Translations under genes and position numbers: made by a program
Part shown: positions 1 to 8,877 of the stretch, one piece after another
Position numbering within the stretch: position 1 is the first letter of the stretch
Layout of the letters: each line of letters opens with the position of its first letter
The notes under the pieces: generated by a model
The model's input: the letters and a program-made list of their open reading frames with translations, nothing else
What the model was told of the DNA's origin: nothing
The model's database searches: none
Assembly: GCA_902606105.1 (NCBI GenBank)
Contig: CACLFK010000005.1
Location: 1-64,000, forward strand
Direction: 5' to 3'
Source: an uncultured Pelagibacteraceae bacterium
Lineage (GTDB): Bacteria; Pseudomonadota; Alphaproteobacteria; Pelagibacterales; Pelagibacteraceae
DNA length: 64,000 nt

Positions 1-1
1 T

Positions 2-193
2 GAAAAATCAGCTAAAATTAAAATGACTTTGACAACACCAAATTGCCCTGTAGCCGAAAGTTTACCTAAAGAAGTTAAAGAGGGCGCAATGCAAGTAGAG
101 GGAATTGAAGAAGTTGATTTAGAATTGGTATGGGATCCACCATGGAACAAAGACATGATGTCTGAGGCAGCCAAATTGGAATTGAATTTATAA
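2..193 (+). CDS. sufT: SufT-type iron-sulfur assembly protein (MIP18/DUF59), 3' end only
   Basis: The window opens inside this gene, so only the C-terminal 63 residues are visible. They contain the threonine-proline-cysteine-proline segment (TTPNCPVAE) and the VDLELVWDPPW stretch typical of the MIP18/PaaD/DUF59 family. Family members help insert or mature Fe-S clusters, and the SufT branch is found in SUF operons. The stop codon shares one base with the start of the sufA-like gene that follows, so the two are probably translationally coupled. The family call is firm; the SufT name rests on this neighbour. Confidence 0.85.
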   Translation, partial: EKSAKIKMTLTTPNCPVAESLPKEVKEGAMQVEGIEEVDLELVWDPPWNKDMMSEAAKLELNL

Positions 194-528
194 TGACTCA
201 AATAATTAAATTAAGTAATAACGCTGCATCTAGAATTAAAGAGATAATGGCTAATGCAGAAAAAGATTCTCTTGGAGTAAGAGTATCAGTTAAATCTGGT
301 GGTTGTGCAGGAATGTCTTATGTTATGGAATATACAAAAGAAGTTAACCCAAATGATGAAATAATTGAAGAAAAGGGTGTGAAGGTATTCGTAGACTCTG
401 CTGCTATTATGTATCTTTTAGGAACTGAAATGGATTATAAGAAAGAAGAGTTGTCCTCAACTTTTGTTTTTAATAATCCTAATGAAACCGAGCGTTGTGG
501 CTGCGGTGAGTCATTTAAAACATCATAG
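193..528 (+). CDS. sufA: Iron-sulfur cluster assembly protein, A-type (SufA/IscA/HesB)
   Basis: This 111-residue A-type carrier has the three conserved cysteines that bind Fe or an Fe-S cluster: Cys38 in SGGCAGM, and Cys102 and Cys104 in the C-terminal CGCGESF motif. The length is normal for SufA/IscA/ErpA. The protein would accept clusters from the SUF scaffold and pass them to apo-enzymes in the cytoplasm. It overlaps the stop of the SufT-like gene by one base and is probably the last gene of a SUF operon whose other members lie upstream of the window. A-type subfamilies are hard to separate by eye, so sufA is chosen from context. Confidence 0.88.
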   Translation: MTQIIKLSNNAASRIKEIMANAEKDSLGVRVSVKSGGCAGMSYVMEYTKEVNPNDEIIEEKGVKVFVDSAAIMYLLGTEMDYKKEELSSTFVFNNPNETERCGCGESFKTS

Positions 529-593
529 GTCAACAATCCCATTTTGAGCATATCAGATTTGCATAACTTGCATATCTAAGATAAAACTCAGCA

Positions 594-765
594 ATGAATA
601 CATTTGAGTTTAAAAATCTTGTTAAAAACTTAAAAAATTCTTTGAAAGAAAAATCATTTTTTTAAGGACCTCAGAAAAGAAGTAGACACTGGTGCCAACG
701 GCACACAAGACTACGTTGTTAAAAAAGGTATTAACAAAGATACAATAGCTACAACTAAGCAGTAA
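594..765 (+). pseudogene. Small ORF interrupted by a frameshift at a 7-T run
   Basis: An ATG at 594 opens a frame (MNTFEFKNLVKNL...) that stops at 663-665, just after seven T residues at 657-663. If one T is removed, the frame runs on through KDLRKEVDTGANGTQDY to a stop at 763-765, giving a 56-residue protein rich in Lys and Asp with no membrane segment. The downstream part has protein-like composition, which suggests it was recently coding. The family is not recognised. The break may be a true mutation, slippage that is used, or a sequencing error. It lies between sufA and the convergent glnA. Confidence 0.4.
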
Positions 766-772
766 CTAATTA

Positions 773-2179
773 CTAACTACTGTAATACATCTCAAACTCA
801 ACCGGATGAGGTGCATGTTCAAATTTATGAATTTCTTCAAATTTAAGAGCAATGTATGCATCAATTTGATCATCTGTAAACACACCACCCTGAGTTAAGA
901 AATCTCTATCTTTATCTAAACTTTCCATTGCTTCTCTCAAAGATCCACAAACTGTTGGAATAGCTTTAACTTCCTCTGGTGGTAATTCGTAAAGATCTTT
1001 ATCAAAAGATTCACCTGGATGAATTTTATTTTTAATACCATCAATTCCAGCCATAAGCATTGCAGCAAATGTTAGATATGGATTACCAGATGCATCTGGG
1101 AACCTAATTTCACATCTTGCTCCTTTTTTACTTAAGGTAATAGGAATTCTACATGAAGCGGATCTATTTCTTGCAGAGTATGCAAGTAATACTGGAGCCT
1201 CAAAGCCTGGTATTAATCTTTTATAACTATTTGTAGTAGAGTTAGCAAAAGCATTAATAGCTTTAGCATGTTTTAAAATTCCACCAATATAATGCAAAGC
1301 AGTTTCAGATAATCCCGCATAAGCGTCACCAGAAAAAACTGGCGTATCACCTTTCCAAATTGATTGGTGAATATGCATACCAGAACCATTATCTCCTGCT
1401 ACTGGTTTAGGCATAAAAGTTGCAGTTTTGCCAAAAGAGTGGGTTACCATTTGAACAACATATTTATATAACTGAACATTATCAGCCTGATCCACTAAAG
1501 TTCCAAAATACATCCCAAGCTCGTGCTGACTTGGGGCAACCTCATGGTGATGTTTTTCAACTTTAATTCCTACTTCTTTTAAATTTTTCAGATATTCACC
1601 ACGCATATCCTGTTCACTGTCCACTGGTGGCACTGGGAAGTATCCACCTTTGATTGGTGGTCTGTGTCCCATGTTTCCACTTTCATATTCTTTTCCTGAA
1701 TTATATGGACCTTCTTTGCTATCAATTTTAAACCCACATTCATTCATATCGTTTTTAATTCTTACATCATCGAAAACAAAAAATTCTGGTTCTGGACCGA
1801 AGAATGCTTTGTCACCAATACCTGAAGCTTTTAAATATTCTTCAGCTTTTTTAGCCACACCCCTTGGGTCTCTTTCATAAGGATCTTTTTTAATTGCATC
1901 TAAAATATCACAAAACAAAACCACAGTATTGTGGGAAGTAAAAGGATCCATAAACATTCTAGAAGTATCTGGTTTTAAAATCATGTCTGACTCATTAATT
2001 GCTTTCCAGCCAGCAATAGATGATCCATCAAAAAATACACCTTCATTAAGCATATCTGCGTCAACAACAGTTGAGTCCATAGTTAAATGTTGAAGTTTTC
2101 CTCTTGGATCAGTAAATCTTAAATCTACGAATTCAGCTTCTTTTTCTTTAATAAATTTTAAAACGTTCTCTGCACTCAT
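773..2179 (-). CDS. glnA: Glutamine synthetase, type I
   Basis: This 468-residue enzyme makes glutamine from glutamate, ammonia and ATP in the cytoplasm and is the main ammonium-assimilating step. Visible family motifs include the N-terminal DGSSIAGW segment, the ATP-site [10 protein letters not shown] and NRSASCRIP. Tyr397 lies in LYELPPEE, the site adenylylated by GlnE in type I-beta enzymes, so post-translational control by adenylylation is likely. The length matches the family. An AGGAG ribosome site sits just upstream of the ATG. No glnB or glnK is adjacent. A second nitrogen gene, an Amt ammonium transporter, lies at the far end of the window. Confidence 0.98.
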   Translation of the reverse strand: MSAENVLKFIKEKEAEFVDLRFTDPRGKLQHLTMDSTVVDADMLNEGVFFDGSSIAGWKAINESDMILKPDTSRMFMDPFTSHNTVVLFCDILDAIKKDPYERDPRGVAKKAEEYLKASGIGDKAFFGPEPEFFVFDDVRIKNDMNECGFKIDSKEGPYNSGKEYESGNMGHRPPIKGGYFPVPPVDSEQDMRGEYLKNLKEVGIKVEKHHHEVAPSQHELGMYFGTLVDQADNVQLYKYVVQMVTHSFGKTATFMPKPVAGDNGSGMHIHQSIWKGDTPVFSGDAYAGLSETALHYIGGILKHAKAINAFANSTTNSYKRLIPGFEAPVLLAYSARNRSASCRIPITLSKKGARCEIRFPDASGNPYLTFAAMLMAGIDGIKNKIHPGESFDKDLYELPPEEVKAIPTVCGSLREAMESLDKDRDFLTQGGVFTDDQIDAYIALKFEEIHKFEHAPHPVEFEMYYSS

Positions 2180-2252
2180 TATATCTCCTATGTAATTTCA
2201 ATGCATTAATTAGCAAATTAACTCTTATAAATATTGCTTATTTAATAAATAA

Positions 2253-2276
2253 CACTTATGCAATTTTCACATAAGT
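2253..2276. promoter_or_regulatory. Inverted repeat in the glnA / ybaK divergent intergenic region
   Basis: ACTTATG at 2254-2260 and CATAAGT at 2270-2276 form a 7-bp inverted repeat with a 9-bp spacer. It lies about 75-100 bp upstream of the glnA start and about 40 bp upstream of the GTG start of the divergent gene. It could be a regulator-binding site for either gene. It does not match the NtrC consensus as I know it, and no protein is assigned. Confidence 0.25.
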
Positions 2277-2317
2277 AGTGTATTTAATCAATATTATTAA
2301 TCATACGAATAAACAAA

Positions 2318-2800
2318 GTGAATTCCATTTTAAATAAAGAACCAGTTAAAAGAGCAGAGAAAATTCTTAAAGACTTTGATCCAAATATTAAAGTTATTAT
2401 TTTAGAACAAACTGCAAGGACAGCAAATGATGCTGCTACAGCCTTAGGTTGTAATGTTGGTGCAATTGTGAAAAGCTTACTTTTTAAATTAGGTGATAAA
2501 TTTTGTCTTTGTTTAGTATCAGGAGACAAAAGATGCTCTTTAAATAAGTTAAAAAAAAAATTAAGTGAAAAAGATTTGTCAATGGCAAGTCCTGATGAGG
2601 TTAAGCAAATTACTGGCTATACTATAGGTGGTGTATCCCCAATAGGTCATTTAGTGAAAACAAAAATATATATGGATAAACATTTAGAAAGATTTTCCAA
2701 AGTTTTTGCTGCAGCAGGACACCCAAACGCAGTTTTTGGAATTACTTTTATTGAATTAAAAAAATTAACCAATTCAGATGTTGATGATTTAACAGAATGA
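2318..2800 (+). CDS. YbaK/EbsC-family aminoacyl-tRNA deacylase
   Basis: The 160-residue protein belongs to the YbaK/ProX family, which hydrolyses mischarged aminoacyl-tRNAs in trans (for example Cys-tRNA(Pro) or Ala-tRNA(Pro)). Lys52 in GAIVKSLLF matches the conserved substrate-contact lysine, and GGVSPIGH at 104-111 is the family's glycine-rich motif. The start is a GTG; the next in-frame Met is too far downstream to be used. The last four bases overlap the start of the following permease gene (ATGA), indicating coupled translation. Family substrate specificity cannot be read from sequence, so no symbol is given. Confidence 0.88.
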   Translation: MNSILNKEPVKRAEKILKDFDPNIKVIILEQTARTANDAATALGCNVGAIVKSLLFKLGDKFCLCLVSGDKRCSLNKLKKKLSEKDLSMASPDEVKQITGYTIGGVSPIGHLVKTKIYMDKHLERFSKVFAAAGHPNAVFGITFIELKKLTNSDVDDLTE

Positions 2801-3681
2801 GGCAGCCAAAATTAATTGATTATGCTTTATTGACCATATTATCTTTAATATGGGCATCTGCATTTTTTAACATAAAAATAGCAACTTATTCATTTGGTCC
2901 AGTTACCATTGCTTTCTTGAGAGTATTTTTTGGAGCAATTCCAGTTCTACTTCTTTGTTATTACAAAAAAATAAAAATTGAGGCTTTTTCTAAAGATTGG
3001 CATTGGTTCGCTATGATTGGGTTTATAAATTTAGTTGCACCATTTTTCTTAATTGCTTATGGAGTAAAATCTGTTCAAAGTAATTTAGCTGCAATCTTAA
3101 TGTCAACAACACCACTAAGTTCTACAATACTAGGTCATTTTTACACAAAAAACGAAAAATTTAATTTAGTTAAAACTTTTGGAATTTTAATCGGCTTTTC
3201 AGGAATTATTTTTTTATTTTCAGACAATCTTTTAATTGATCAAAATAATTTTACTTCAGCTTTGTTAATTTTGTTGGGTTCAACATGTTATGTTATCGGT
3301 GGTGTATTAACTTTAAAAATTAGTAAGAAGAAAAATGAAAATGTGACAGGTTCGATATTAATCTGGGCAACAATTATTTTAATACCATTAGTATCATTTA
3401 TTGAACAACCATGGCAGGTAATTCCAAGGACTGATTCATTAATTTCAGTGATTTATTTGGGAATTGTACCAACAGGATTAGCATGGTTATTAAGATTTCG
3501 AATTTTAACTCGTAATGGTCTTATATTTCAATCACAAGTATCTTATTTAATTCCTATATTTGGTACAATATTAGGTTTTATTTTTTTAGATGAATTAATT
3601 ACAATTAAGGTTTTAATATCATTAATAGCTGTTTGTATCGGAGTGTATTTTGTTAAAAGAGCAGATAATAATTTATTTTAA
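2797..3681 (+). CDS. EamA/DMT-superfamily inner-membrane permease
   Basis: The 294-residue protein has about ten predicted membrane segments arranged as two EamA repeats (roughly residues 10-140 and 150-285). Typical motifs are LIWASAFFNIK near the N-terminus and GIVPTGLAWLL in the second half. Members export or import metabolites, often amino acids or purines, but the substrate cannot be inferred here. Its ATG overlaps the stop of the YbaK-type gene by four bases. Its 3' end overlaps the end of the convergent, frameshifted methyltransferase gene by a few bases. Confidence 0.88.
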   Translation: MRQPKLIDYALLTILSLIWASAFFNIKIATYSFGPVTIAFLRVFFGAIPVLLLCYYKKIKIEAFSKDWHWFAMIGFINLVAPFFLIAYGVKSVQSNLAAILMSTTPLSSTILGHFYTKNEKFNLVKTFGILIGFSGIIFLFSDNLLIDQNNFTSALLILLGSTCYVIGGVLTLKISKKKNENVTGSILIWATIILIPLVSFIEQPWQVIPRTDSLISVIYLGIVPTGLAWLLRFRILTRNGLIFQSQVSYLIPIFGTILGFIFLDELITIKVLISLIAVCIGVYFVKRADNNLF

Positions 3682-4589
3682 TTTTGATAAAGCCTTTATG
3701 TGATCAGGTGTTGTTTCACAACAACCACCTAGGATCGTGGCTCCTTTTACAACCAGTCTTTTTGAAAATTCGTAAAATAATTGACCAGACACTTCAGTTC
3801 TTTTACCTAAAGAAATATTTGGATTTGTTCCAATTTCGTCTGGTTTAGCTGTATTAAATGTTTGAACAGGTGTTGGTTCATCAACTTTCCATAAATTTGC
3901 TTTAAATCCAAATGGAATATTTAGTTCTTTAATTTCAGATGCACTATTCTCAGCTATTTCAGGGGATACACATGCACTAATTAAACCAATCCAATTGTTA
4001 TTTTTATATTTTGAAAAATACTTGTAATAGTTTCACCTGAGGGTAGTAAGTTATTTTTTTTTAAATGTATTCCCAGCAAAATTGGTTTATTCAATTTTAA
4101 GGCAACATTGGAGCCAATAGCAATTTCTCTTCCACTTGAAACTACATCTAAATAAAGAAAGTCAACGAAAGGAGCTATAATTTTTGCTTGTTCGTAAAAA
4201 TCTTTCTCTATTTCATTAGTGTTTCTTTTGTCTTCGACGTAAGTATCTTTTTGGGAAGGTAAACTTCCAGCGATAAGAACATTTCTTTTTGAGATTTCTT
4301 TTGCTTGTAGCGTTAGTATACATGCCTGCTCATTTATATAATGAAAATGTTCTTGTACGTTATTTTCAATTAATCTTATTTTCCTTCCAACAAAAGTGTT
4401 AGTGACTATTACTTCTGCACCCGCATAAATAAATGACAAATGAGCATCAATAACTAGGTTATGAAATTTTTTCTCTAAAATTGCACTAGCAGACCATAAT
4501 GTTCCTTTTGAAACTAAACCTCTTGATAGTAATTCTTGGCCCATTCCCCCATCAAGTATTCGTACTTTTTTAAAAAAATTTTTATCCAT
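3673..4589 (-). pseudogene. Homocysteine S-methyltransferase, broken by one frameshift
   Basis: The 5' part encodes 202 residues starting with RILDGGMGQELLSRG and including VIVTNTF, hallmarks of the Pfam S-methyl_trans (MmuM/BHMT-like) family. This frame stops at 3981. The remaining family sequence continues in the neighbouring frame from about 4000 down to 3673: a WIGLISACVSPE segment followed by GGCCETTPDHI, which holds the zinc-binding cysteine pair. Restoring one A in the A5 run (T5 on the plus strand, 4001-4005) rejoins the two into about 305 residues, the normal length. As read, the product lacks its zinc site and should be inactive. The intact enzyme would methylate homocysteine to methionine from a donor such as S-methylmethionine or a betaine. 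Confidence 0.85.
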
Positions 4590-4615
4590 TAAATTTTACA
4601 AAGAATTTATTAATA

Positions 4616-5362
4616 TTAAGTTATGATTCTCATACCCATTCTTACAGCAACAAAAATAACTAATAAAGATGTTATAAAAGCCAGAATTTTATTAGATAGA
4701 AATTTAATATTTAAAAAACTTCCTATTTGTCCACCAATAAGAACTGATAAAAACAATGGCCAATAGTTTAAAAATTCAGATAGTACAATATCTTTAGTTA
4801 ATTGTCCTCCTACACCAAATATTGAATTTATTAATATAAATATAGATGCAGAACTTGTAATATTTCTTGGGTAGCCTGCTTTTAACAAAAATAAAAGTGG
4901 GCTCAAAAATATACCTCCTCCAATTCCTACTAAGCCAGAGAAAAATCCAATTATAGAGCCAATGGAAATACAAATGAATTTTGGAACTTTATTAATTCTT
5001 AGATTTTTTTGATTAAATAATCTACTCTCAATTAATAAAAAAAAACCTGCAATAATAAGAATTAAAAATAATATTAGTTCAAATATATCTTTATCTATGG
5101 AAAGGGATGCCCCAAAAAAAGCAAAAGGTACTGATCCCACAAGATAAGGTAAAACCAATTTTAAATTTATGTTTCCTGATCTAATAAAATTTATTGAATT
5201 TCCAGAAACTACAATAATGTTACAAAATAAGGCTATTATCGGAAATATGTAATATGGGATATCAAAAATTAACATCAAAGCTAAATAAGTTGAGCCACCT
5301 CCAAAACCTACACTTGAATATAAAATTGCTGTTATAAAAAAAAATATCGTTAAAATAGACAT
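4616..5362 (-). CDS. TauE/SafE-family membrane protein (anion/sulfite exporter family)
   Basis: The 248-residue protein has about eight hydrophobic segments and the two family repeats: SVGFGGGSTYLALML near the N-terminus and GFFSGLVGIGGGIFLSPLLF in the second half. TauE/SafE proteins are thought to export sulfite, sulfoacetate or related organic anions. It lies between the broken methyltransferase and moaB. Proximity to methionine-sulfoxide repair genes fits a sulfur role but does not prove it. A second, divergent TauE/SafE protein is encoded at 47030-47776. Confidence 0.88.
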   Translation of the reverse strand: MSILTIFFFITAILYSSVGFGGGSTYLALMLIFDIPYYIFPIIALFCNIIVVSGNSINFIRSGNINLKLVLPYLVGSVPFAFFGASLSIDKDIFELILFLILIIAGFFLLIESRLFNQKNLRINKVPKFICISIGSIIGFFSGLVGIGGGIFLSPLLFLLKAGYPRNITSSASIFILINSIFGVGGQLTKDIVLSEFLNYWPLFLSVLIGGQIGSFLNIKFLSNKILAFITSLLVIFVAVRMGMRIIT

Positions 5363-5376
5363 ATTAATAATTTTAT

Positions 5377-5877
5377 ATGATAGTAAATATTGCTCTATTA
5401 ACTGTAACAGATACTAGAACTTTTGATAACGATAAATCAGGAGCAATTCTGGTTAAAAAAATAGAACAATCTAATCATAAATTAGTTGATAGAAAAATTT
5501 GCAAAGACAATAAAAATGAAATTGTTTTGATACTTAAAGAATGGACTACTCAAAAAGAGATCGACGTTATTATTACTACAGGTGGAACAGGTTTAACTGG
5601 AAGAGATATTACACCTGAAGCAGTTGATGAAATTGCAGACAAGCATATACCTGGATTCGGGGAGGTATTTAGAGCTATAAGTTTAAAAACCGTAGGAACA
5701 TCATCTATCCAATCAAGAGCTTGTGCTGTTTTAGCAAATGGCAAATATATTTTTGCTTTACCTGGTTCCTCTGGAGGTGTAACTGATGCTTGGGATGGAA
5801 TTCTAAAATATCAACTTGATATCAATCACAAACCATGTAATTTTGTTGAATTATTTCCAAGACTTAAAGAAAAATAG
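5377..5877 (+). CDS. moaB: Molybdenum cofactor biosynthesis protein MoaB
   Basis: The 166-residue protein is a member of the MoaB/Mog family. ITTGGTGLTGRDITPEA around residues 67-82 is the molybdopterin-binding motif, and LTVTDTRT is at the N-terminus. In the family it adenylylates molybdopterin before molybdate insertion, or has a related role. It is transcribed alone and converges with the seven-gene moa-msr operon, meeting it end to end with no spacer. MoeA and MobA, which would complete the pathway, are not in this window. Confidence 0.93.
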   Translation: MIVNIALLTVTDTRTFDNDKSGAILVKKIEQSNHKLVDRKICKDNKNEIVLILKEWTTQKEIDVIITTGGTGLTGRDITPEAVDEIADKHIPGFGEVFRAISLKTVGTSSIQSRACAVLANGKYIFALPGSSGGVTDAWDGILKYQLDINHKPCNFVELFPRLKEK

Positions 5878-6123
5878 TTACTTCTGAAATTTTTCTTTCC
5901 ACTCAGAATAAGGCATACGGTATATGTGCTTTCTTGCATCTGGATCAGAAACCTCAATACCTTTTTTTTCAGCTTCTTCTCTAAACCATCTAGACAGGCA
6001 ATTTCTGCAAAATCCTGCTAAATTCATAAGATCAATGTTTTGAACATCTTTTCTCTCGTTTAAGTGATTAATCAATCTATCTAAAGTTGCAGATTGAATT
6101 TGTTTTTTTTTATCTTCATCCAT
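5878..6123 (-). CDS. DUF1244 family protein
   Basis: The 81-residue soluble protein has the family motif GFCRNCLSRWF at about residues 37-47, with a Cys-x-x-Cys pair (Cys39, Cys42). Length and layout match DUF1244, a family common in alphaproteobacteria with no firmly known function. Its start overlaps the end of msrQ by 8 bp, so it is the last gene of the moa-msr operon. The CxxC pair could bind metal or be redox active; that is inference. Confidence 0.85.
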   Translation of the reverse strand: MDEDKKKQIQSATLDRLINHLNERKDVQNIDLMNLAGFCRNCLSRWFREEAEKKGIEVSDPDARKHIYRMPYSEWKEKFQK

Positions 6124-6700
6124 AATTAACCTCTTTTTTTTTTATCTTAATTCTAAAAAGTAACAAAACAACTATAATTATGAAGTATGTTAACGGCTTA
6201 AAAAAAATTGTCTTTGACAACCAAATATAATGTAGTGAACCAAAAATTGCGATAGCATAAACTAATCTATGAAGTTTTTTCCAATTATTTTTGAGTAATT
6301 TCATCATTTTTTTTGATGACGTAATAGTCAAAGGAATTAGTAACAGCCATGCTGCGAACCCTATAAAAACATACTTTTTTTTTACAACATCATCAATTAT
6401 TGGTTGCCAATTAAATCTATAATCTAATCCCACATATGTTAGTAAATGAAGTGTTGCATAAAAGAAAACAAATAAGCCCAACATCCTTCTAAAATTTATC
6501 CAAACTGATATATTTGTAATTTTTTTAAGAGGGCTCATGCTTAAAGTTAAACAAATAAATATCAAAGTCCATTCTCCTGTAAAATGAGTAATTTCTTTGA
6601 CAGGTTCAGGACCCAATTTATTAAAACCAATTTTGTAAAAAATAAATATAAAAGGTAATGAGCTTAGAAAAAAAATACTTGGTTTTAAATATTTTTTCAT
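6116..6700 (-). CDS. msrQ: MsrQ, heme-binding membrane subunit of the methionine sulfoxide reductase
   Basis: This 194-residue protein has about six membrane segments and the ferric-reductase-like transmembrane fold. Candidate heme-ligand histidines occur in ATLHLLTY, KKLHRLVY and GSLHYIWL. MsrQ passes electrons from the inner membrane to periplasmic MsrP, which repairs oxidised methionine in secreted proteins. Its ATG abuts the msrP stop at position 6700, the usual msrPQ arrangement. Length fits the family. Confidence 0.93.
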   Translation of the reverse strand: MKKYLKPSIFFLSSLPFIFIFYKIGFNKLGPEPVKEITHFTGEWTLIFICLTLSMSPLKKITNISVWINFRRMLGLFVFFYATLHLLTYVGLDYRFNWQPIIDDVVKKKYVFIGFAAWLLLIPLTITSSKKMMKLLKNNWKKLHRLVYAIAIFGSLHYIWLSKTIFFKPLTYFIIIVVLLLFRIKIKKKEVNYG

Positions 6701-7605
6701 TAAAAATTTTTCTTTAAATCCATTCCAGTATATAAATTTGCTACTTGATCCCCGTAACCATTAAACATTAAGGTTTTCACTCTTGGAGCCCAAATTCCTT
6801 CACCAATAATTCTTTCTGTTGCTTGTGACCATCTTGGATGGTTTACGTTTGGATTAACATTTGAGTAAAAACCATATTCTCTTGGAGAAGCCCACATCCA
6901 AGATGACATAGGCATTTTTTCTACAAATTTAATTTTTACAATTGCCTTCGCACTTTTAAAACCATATTTCCAAGGGATAAATATCCTTAATGGTGCTCCA
7001 TTTTGATTGGGTAATTTTCTCCCATATAAACCTGTGACAACAGTTGTCAAAGGATGCATAGCTTCGTCAATTCTCAAACCCTCTTTATAAGGCCAATTTA
7101 AAACTGGATATCTTTGACCCTTCATTTGCTCAGGATCATAAACACTTTCAAATTCAACAAATTTTGCTTTACTAGTAGGCTTAACTTTTGATAGCAACTC
7201 GCTTAAAGAGAAACCAAGCCAAGGTATAACCATTGACCAACCTTCGACACATCTTAAACGGTAAATCCTTTCTTCAGATAAAAATATTTCAGAAATTTCT
7301 TCCATAGATAATTTAATAGGCTTATCAATCTCACCCTCTAAACTAATTTCCCAAGGTGAAGTTTTGAACGTTTGAGAATTTTTGTATGGATCTCCTTTAG
7401 ATGTCCCAAATTCGTAATAATTATTATAAGTTGTGATATCTTTATAGCTAGTTAACTCATTCCTGTCTTTTGCTAAGCCATTATTTACTAATGGGATTGA
7501 GGAAAGGGCTAATGTGCTAGCACCAAAACCCAACTTCTTTAAAAACGATCTCCTATTTTTATAAACACTTTCTGGAGTAATTTTAGAATATTTAATTGTT
7601 TTCAT
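6700..7605 (-). CDS. msrP: MsrP, periplasmic molybdoprotein methionine sulfoxide reductase
   Basis: The 301-residue precursor starts with a Tat signal: Arg18-Arg19 in NRRSFLKKLG, followed by a hydrophobic stretch. Cys119 in RLRCVEGWSM is the expected molybdenum ligand of the sulfite-oxidase fold. MsrP reduces methionine sulfoxide in periplasmic proteins using electrons from MsrQ. Its 5' end overlaps moaE by 14 bp, so the enzyme is co-transcribed with the genes that make its cofactor. It is the only recognisable molybdoenzyme in the window. Confidence 0.95.
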   Translation of the reverse strand: MKTIKYSKITPESVYKNRRSFLKKLGFGASTLALSSIPLVNNGLAKDRNELTSYKDITTYNNYYEFGTSKGDPYKNSQTFKTSPWEISLEGEIDKPIKLSMEEISEIFLSEERIYRLRCVEGWSMVIPWLGFSLSELLSKVKPTSKAKFVEFESVYDPEQMKGQRYPVLNWPYKEGLRIDEAMHPLTTVVTGLYGRKLPNQNGAPLRIFIPWKYGFKSAKAIVKIKFVEKMPMSSWMWASPREYGFYSNVNPNVNHPRWSQATERIIGEGIWAPRVKTLMFNGYGDQVANLYTGMDLKKNF

Positions 7606-8044
7606 GAACTAAAGGGTTTCCTTTTAACCAATCACTTTCATCATTATGATAATGTTCTTTTTTCCATATCGGTGACCTTTTTTTAATTTCTTCAATAATA
7701 TATCTGGATAAAATATAAGCTTCATCACGGTGTTTGCAGGCTACTGCTATAATAATACTAATTTCCCCCAGGTCTAAAAAACCTTTAGCATGATCAATAA
7801 ACACAGCTTTATTTAAAATTTTTAATTTCTCTGATGCCTCTTTATATATCTCATCAAAACTTTTAATTACCAGTGCATCATGCGTATCGTAGGTTATTCC
7901 TTTAACAAGTTTGTTATTATTGCTGTTCCTAACAGTTCCTGAGAAAATAATTGATGCACCAAAATCAGATGAAGAAATAAATTTTTCTGCATCTTTTATG
8001 ATTAACTTTCGTATTTTACTGTCTAATATTCTTGCTTGAAACAT
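7592..8044 (-). CDS. moaE: Molybdopterin synthase catalytic subunit MoaE
   Basis: The 150-residue protein has the MoaE signatures IIFSGTVRN (33-41), IDHAKGFLDLGE (84-95) and the lysine-rich active-site region KKRSPIWKKE (121-130). With MoaD it converts cyclic pyranopterin monophosphate to molybdopterin by adding two sulfurs. Its ATG touches the end of moaD (shared position 8044), which fits making the two subunits in a fixed ratio. It overlaps msrP at its 3' end. Confidence 0.95.
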   Translation of the reverse strand: MFQARILDSKIRKLIIKDAEKFISSSDFGASIIFSGTVRNSNNNKLVKGITYDTHDALVIKSFDEIYKEASEKLKILNKAVFIDHAKGFLDLGEISIIIAVACKHRDEAYILSRYIIEEIKKRSPIWKKEHYHNDESDWLKGNPLVHENN

Positions 8045-8313
8045 TATCCTCCGCCAATTGGTGGTATGATAGCAATTTTTTCGTTATTTGTTATTTTATA
8101 ATTGTCGCTTATAATAATATTTTCTTTAGAGCTAAAAGCTGAAGAATTAATAATTTTAATATAGTTTTCATTATTACTAAAATTTTTTTTAATATATTCA
8201 ATCATTTTAGCTCTTATGTCTCTTAATGAGGAATTATTCTCTACATTTAATTCTAAAATATTTTGTTTACTAAAGTCTCTAGCAGCACCGAATAGCTCGA
8301 TTTTAATGTTCAT
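8044..8313 (-). CDS. moaD: Molybdopterin synthase sulfur-carrier subunit MoaD
   Basis: This 89-residue ubiquitin-like protein begins MNIKIELFGAARDF and ends in IGGG. The C-terminal Gly-Gly is adenylylated and converted to a thiocarboxylate, the sulfur source for molybdopterin. Length and fold pattern match MoaD. The gene is immediately followed by moaE. The extra third glycine at the end is unremarkable. Confidence 0.92.
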   Translation of the reverse strand: MNIKIELFGAARDFSKQNILELNVENNSSLRDIRAKMIEYIKKNFSNNENYIKIINSSAFSSKENIIISDNYKITNNEKIAIIPPIGGG

Positions 8314-8322
8314 CTATTTTAA

Positions 8323-8877
8323 TTAAAAGAAATCTTTGAGAAAGCTGGGTAAACCACCTGGATTTTTCCATAAACTGTTTTTTCCTCCCTCTTTTATTAG
8401 TAGTTTTATATTGCCTATAGTTAGGTGAGGATTAATGATTTTGCTTAAATCGTAAATGGTGATTAAAGCACTATTTACTCCCATAATAGCCTCCATTTCT
8501 ACTCCAGTTTTTGAAACTGCAGAGACTACACAAAATACTTCAATAGAATAATCATCTTCATGCATTACTAATTTTGATGCTGTATGATCAATTTGTAAAG
8601 GATGGCATAATGGGATAATTTCACTAGTTTTTTTAACACCCAATATCGCAGAAACCTCTGCAAGGGATAAAGGATCTCCTTTAGGCATTTTTTTATTTTT
8701 AATGAGATCAAAAACCTCTTTACCAACAAAAATCTGTCCAGAGGCCAATGCTCTTCTAAAAGTATCCTTCTTGGAGGACACATTTATCATGTTAAAAGAA
8801 TTTCTTTTAAATATTTCTTCTGCCCAATCTTTTAAGGCATCGTTATTTATGACTTTAAAATTTTTCACATTAACCAC
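8323..8877 (-). CDS. moaC: Cyclic pyranopterin monophosphate synthase MoaC
   Basis: MoaC rearranges the MoaA product to cyclic pyranopterin monophosphate. IIPLCHPLQIDH (87-98) and KTGVEMEAIMGV (123-134) are the conserved active-site regions. The listed start is a GTG at 8877 that overlaps the moaA stop; a second GTG three codons later is equally possible. This gives an N-terminal extension somewhat longer than that of E. coli MoaC before the MINVSSK core at residue 30. The 184 residues are otherwise normal for the family. Confidence 0.94.
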   Translation of the reverse strand: MVNVKNFKVINNDALKDWAEEIFKRNSFNMINVSSKKDTFRRALASGQIFVGKEVFDLIKNKKMPKGDPLSLAEVSAILGVKKTSEIIPLCHPLQIDHTASKLVMHEDDYSIEVFCVVSAVSKTGVEMEAIMGVNSALITIYDLSKIINPHLTIGNIKLLIKEGGKNSLWKNPGGLPSFLKDFF

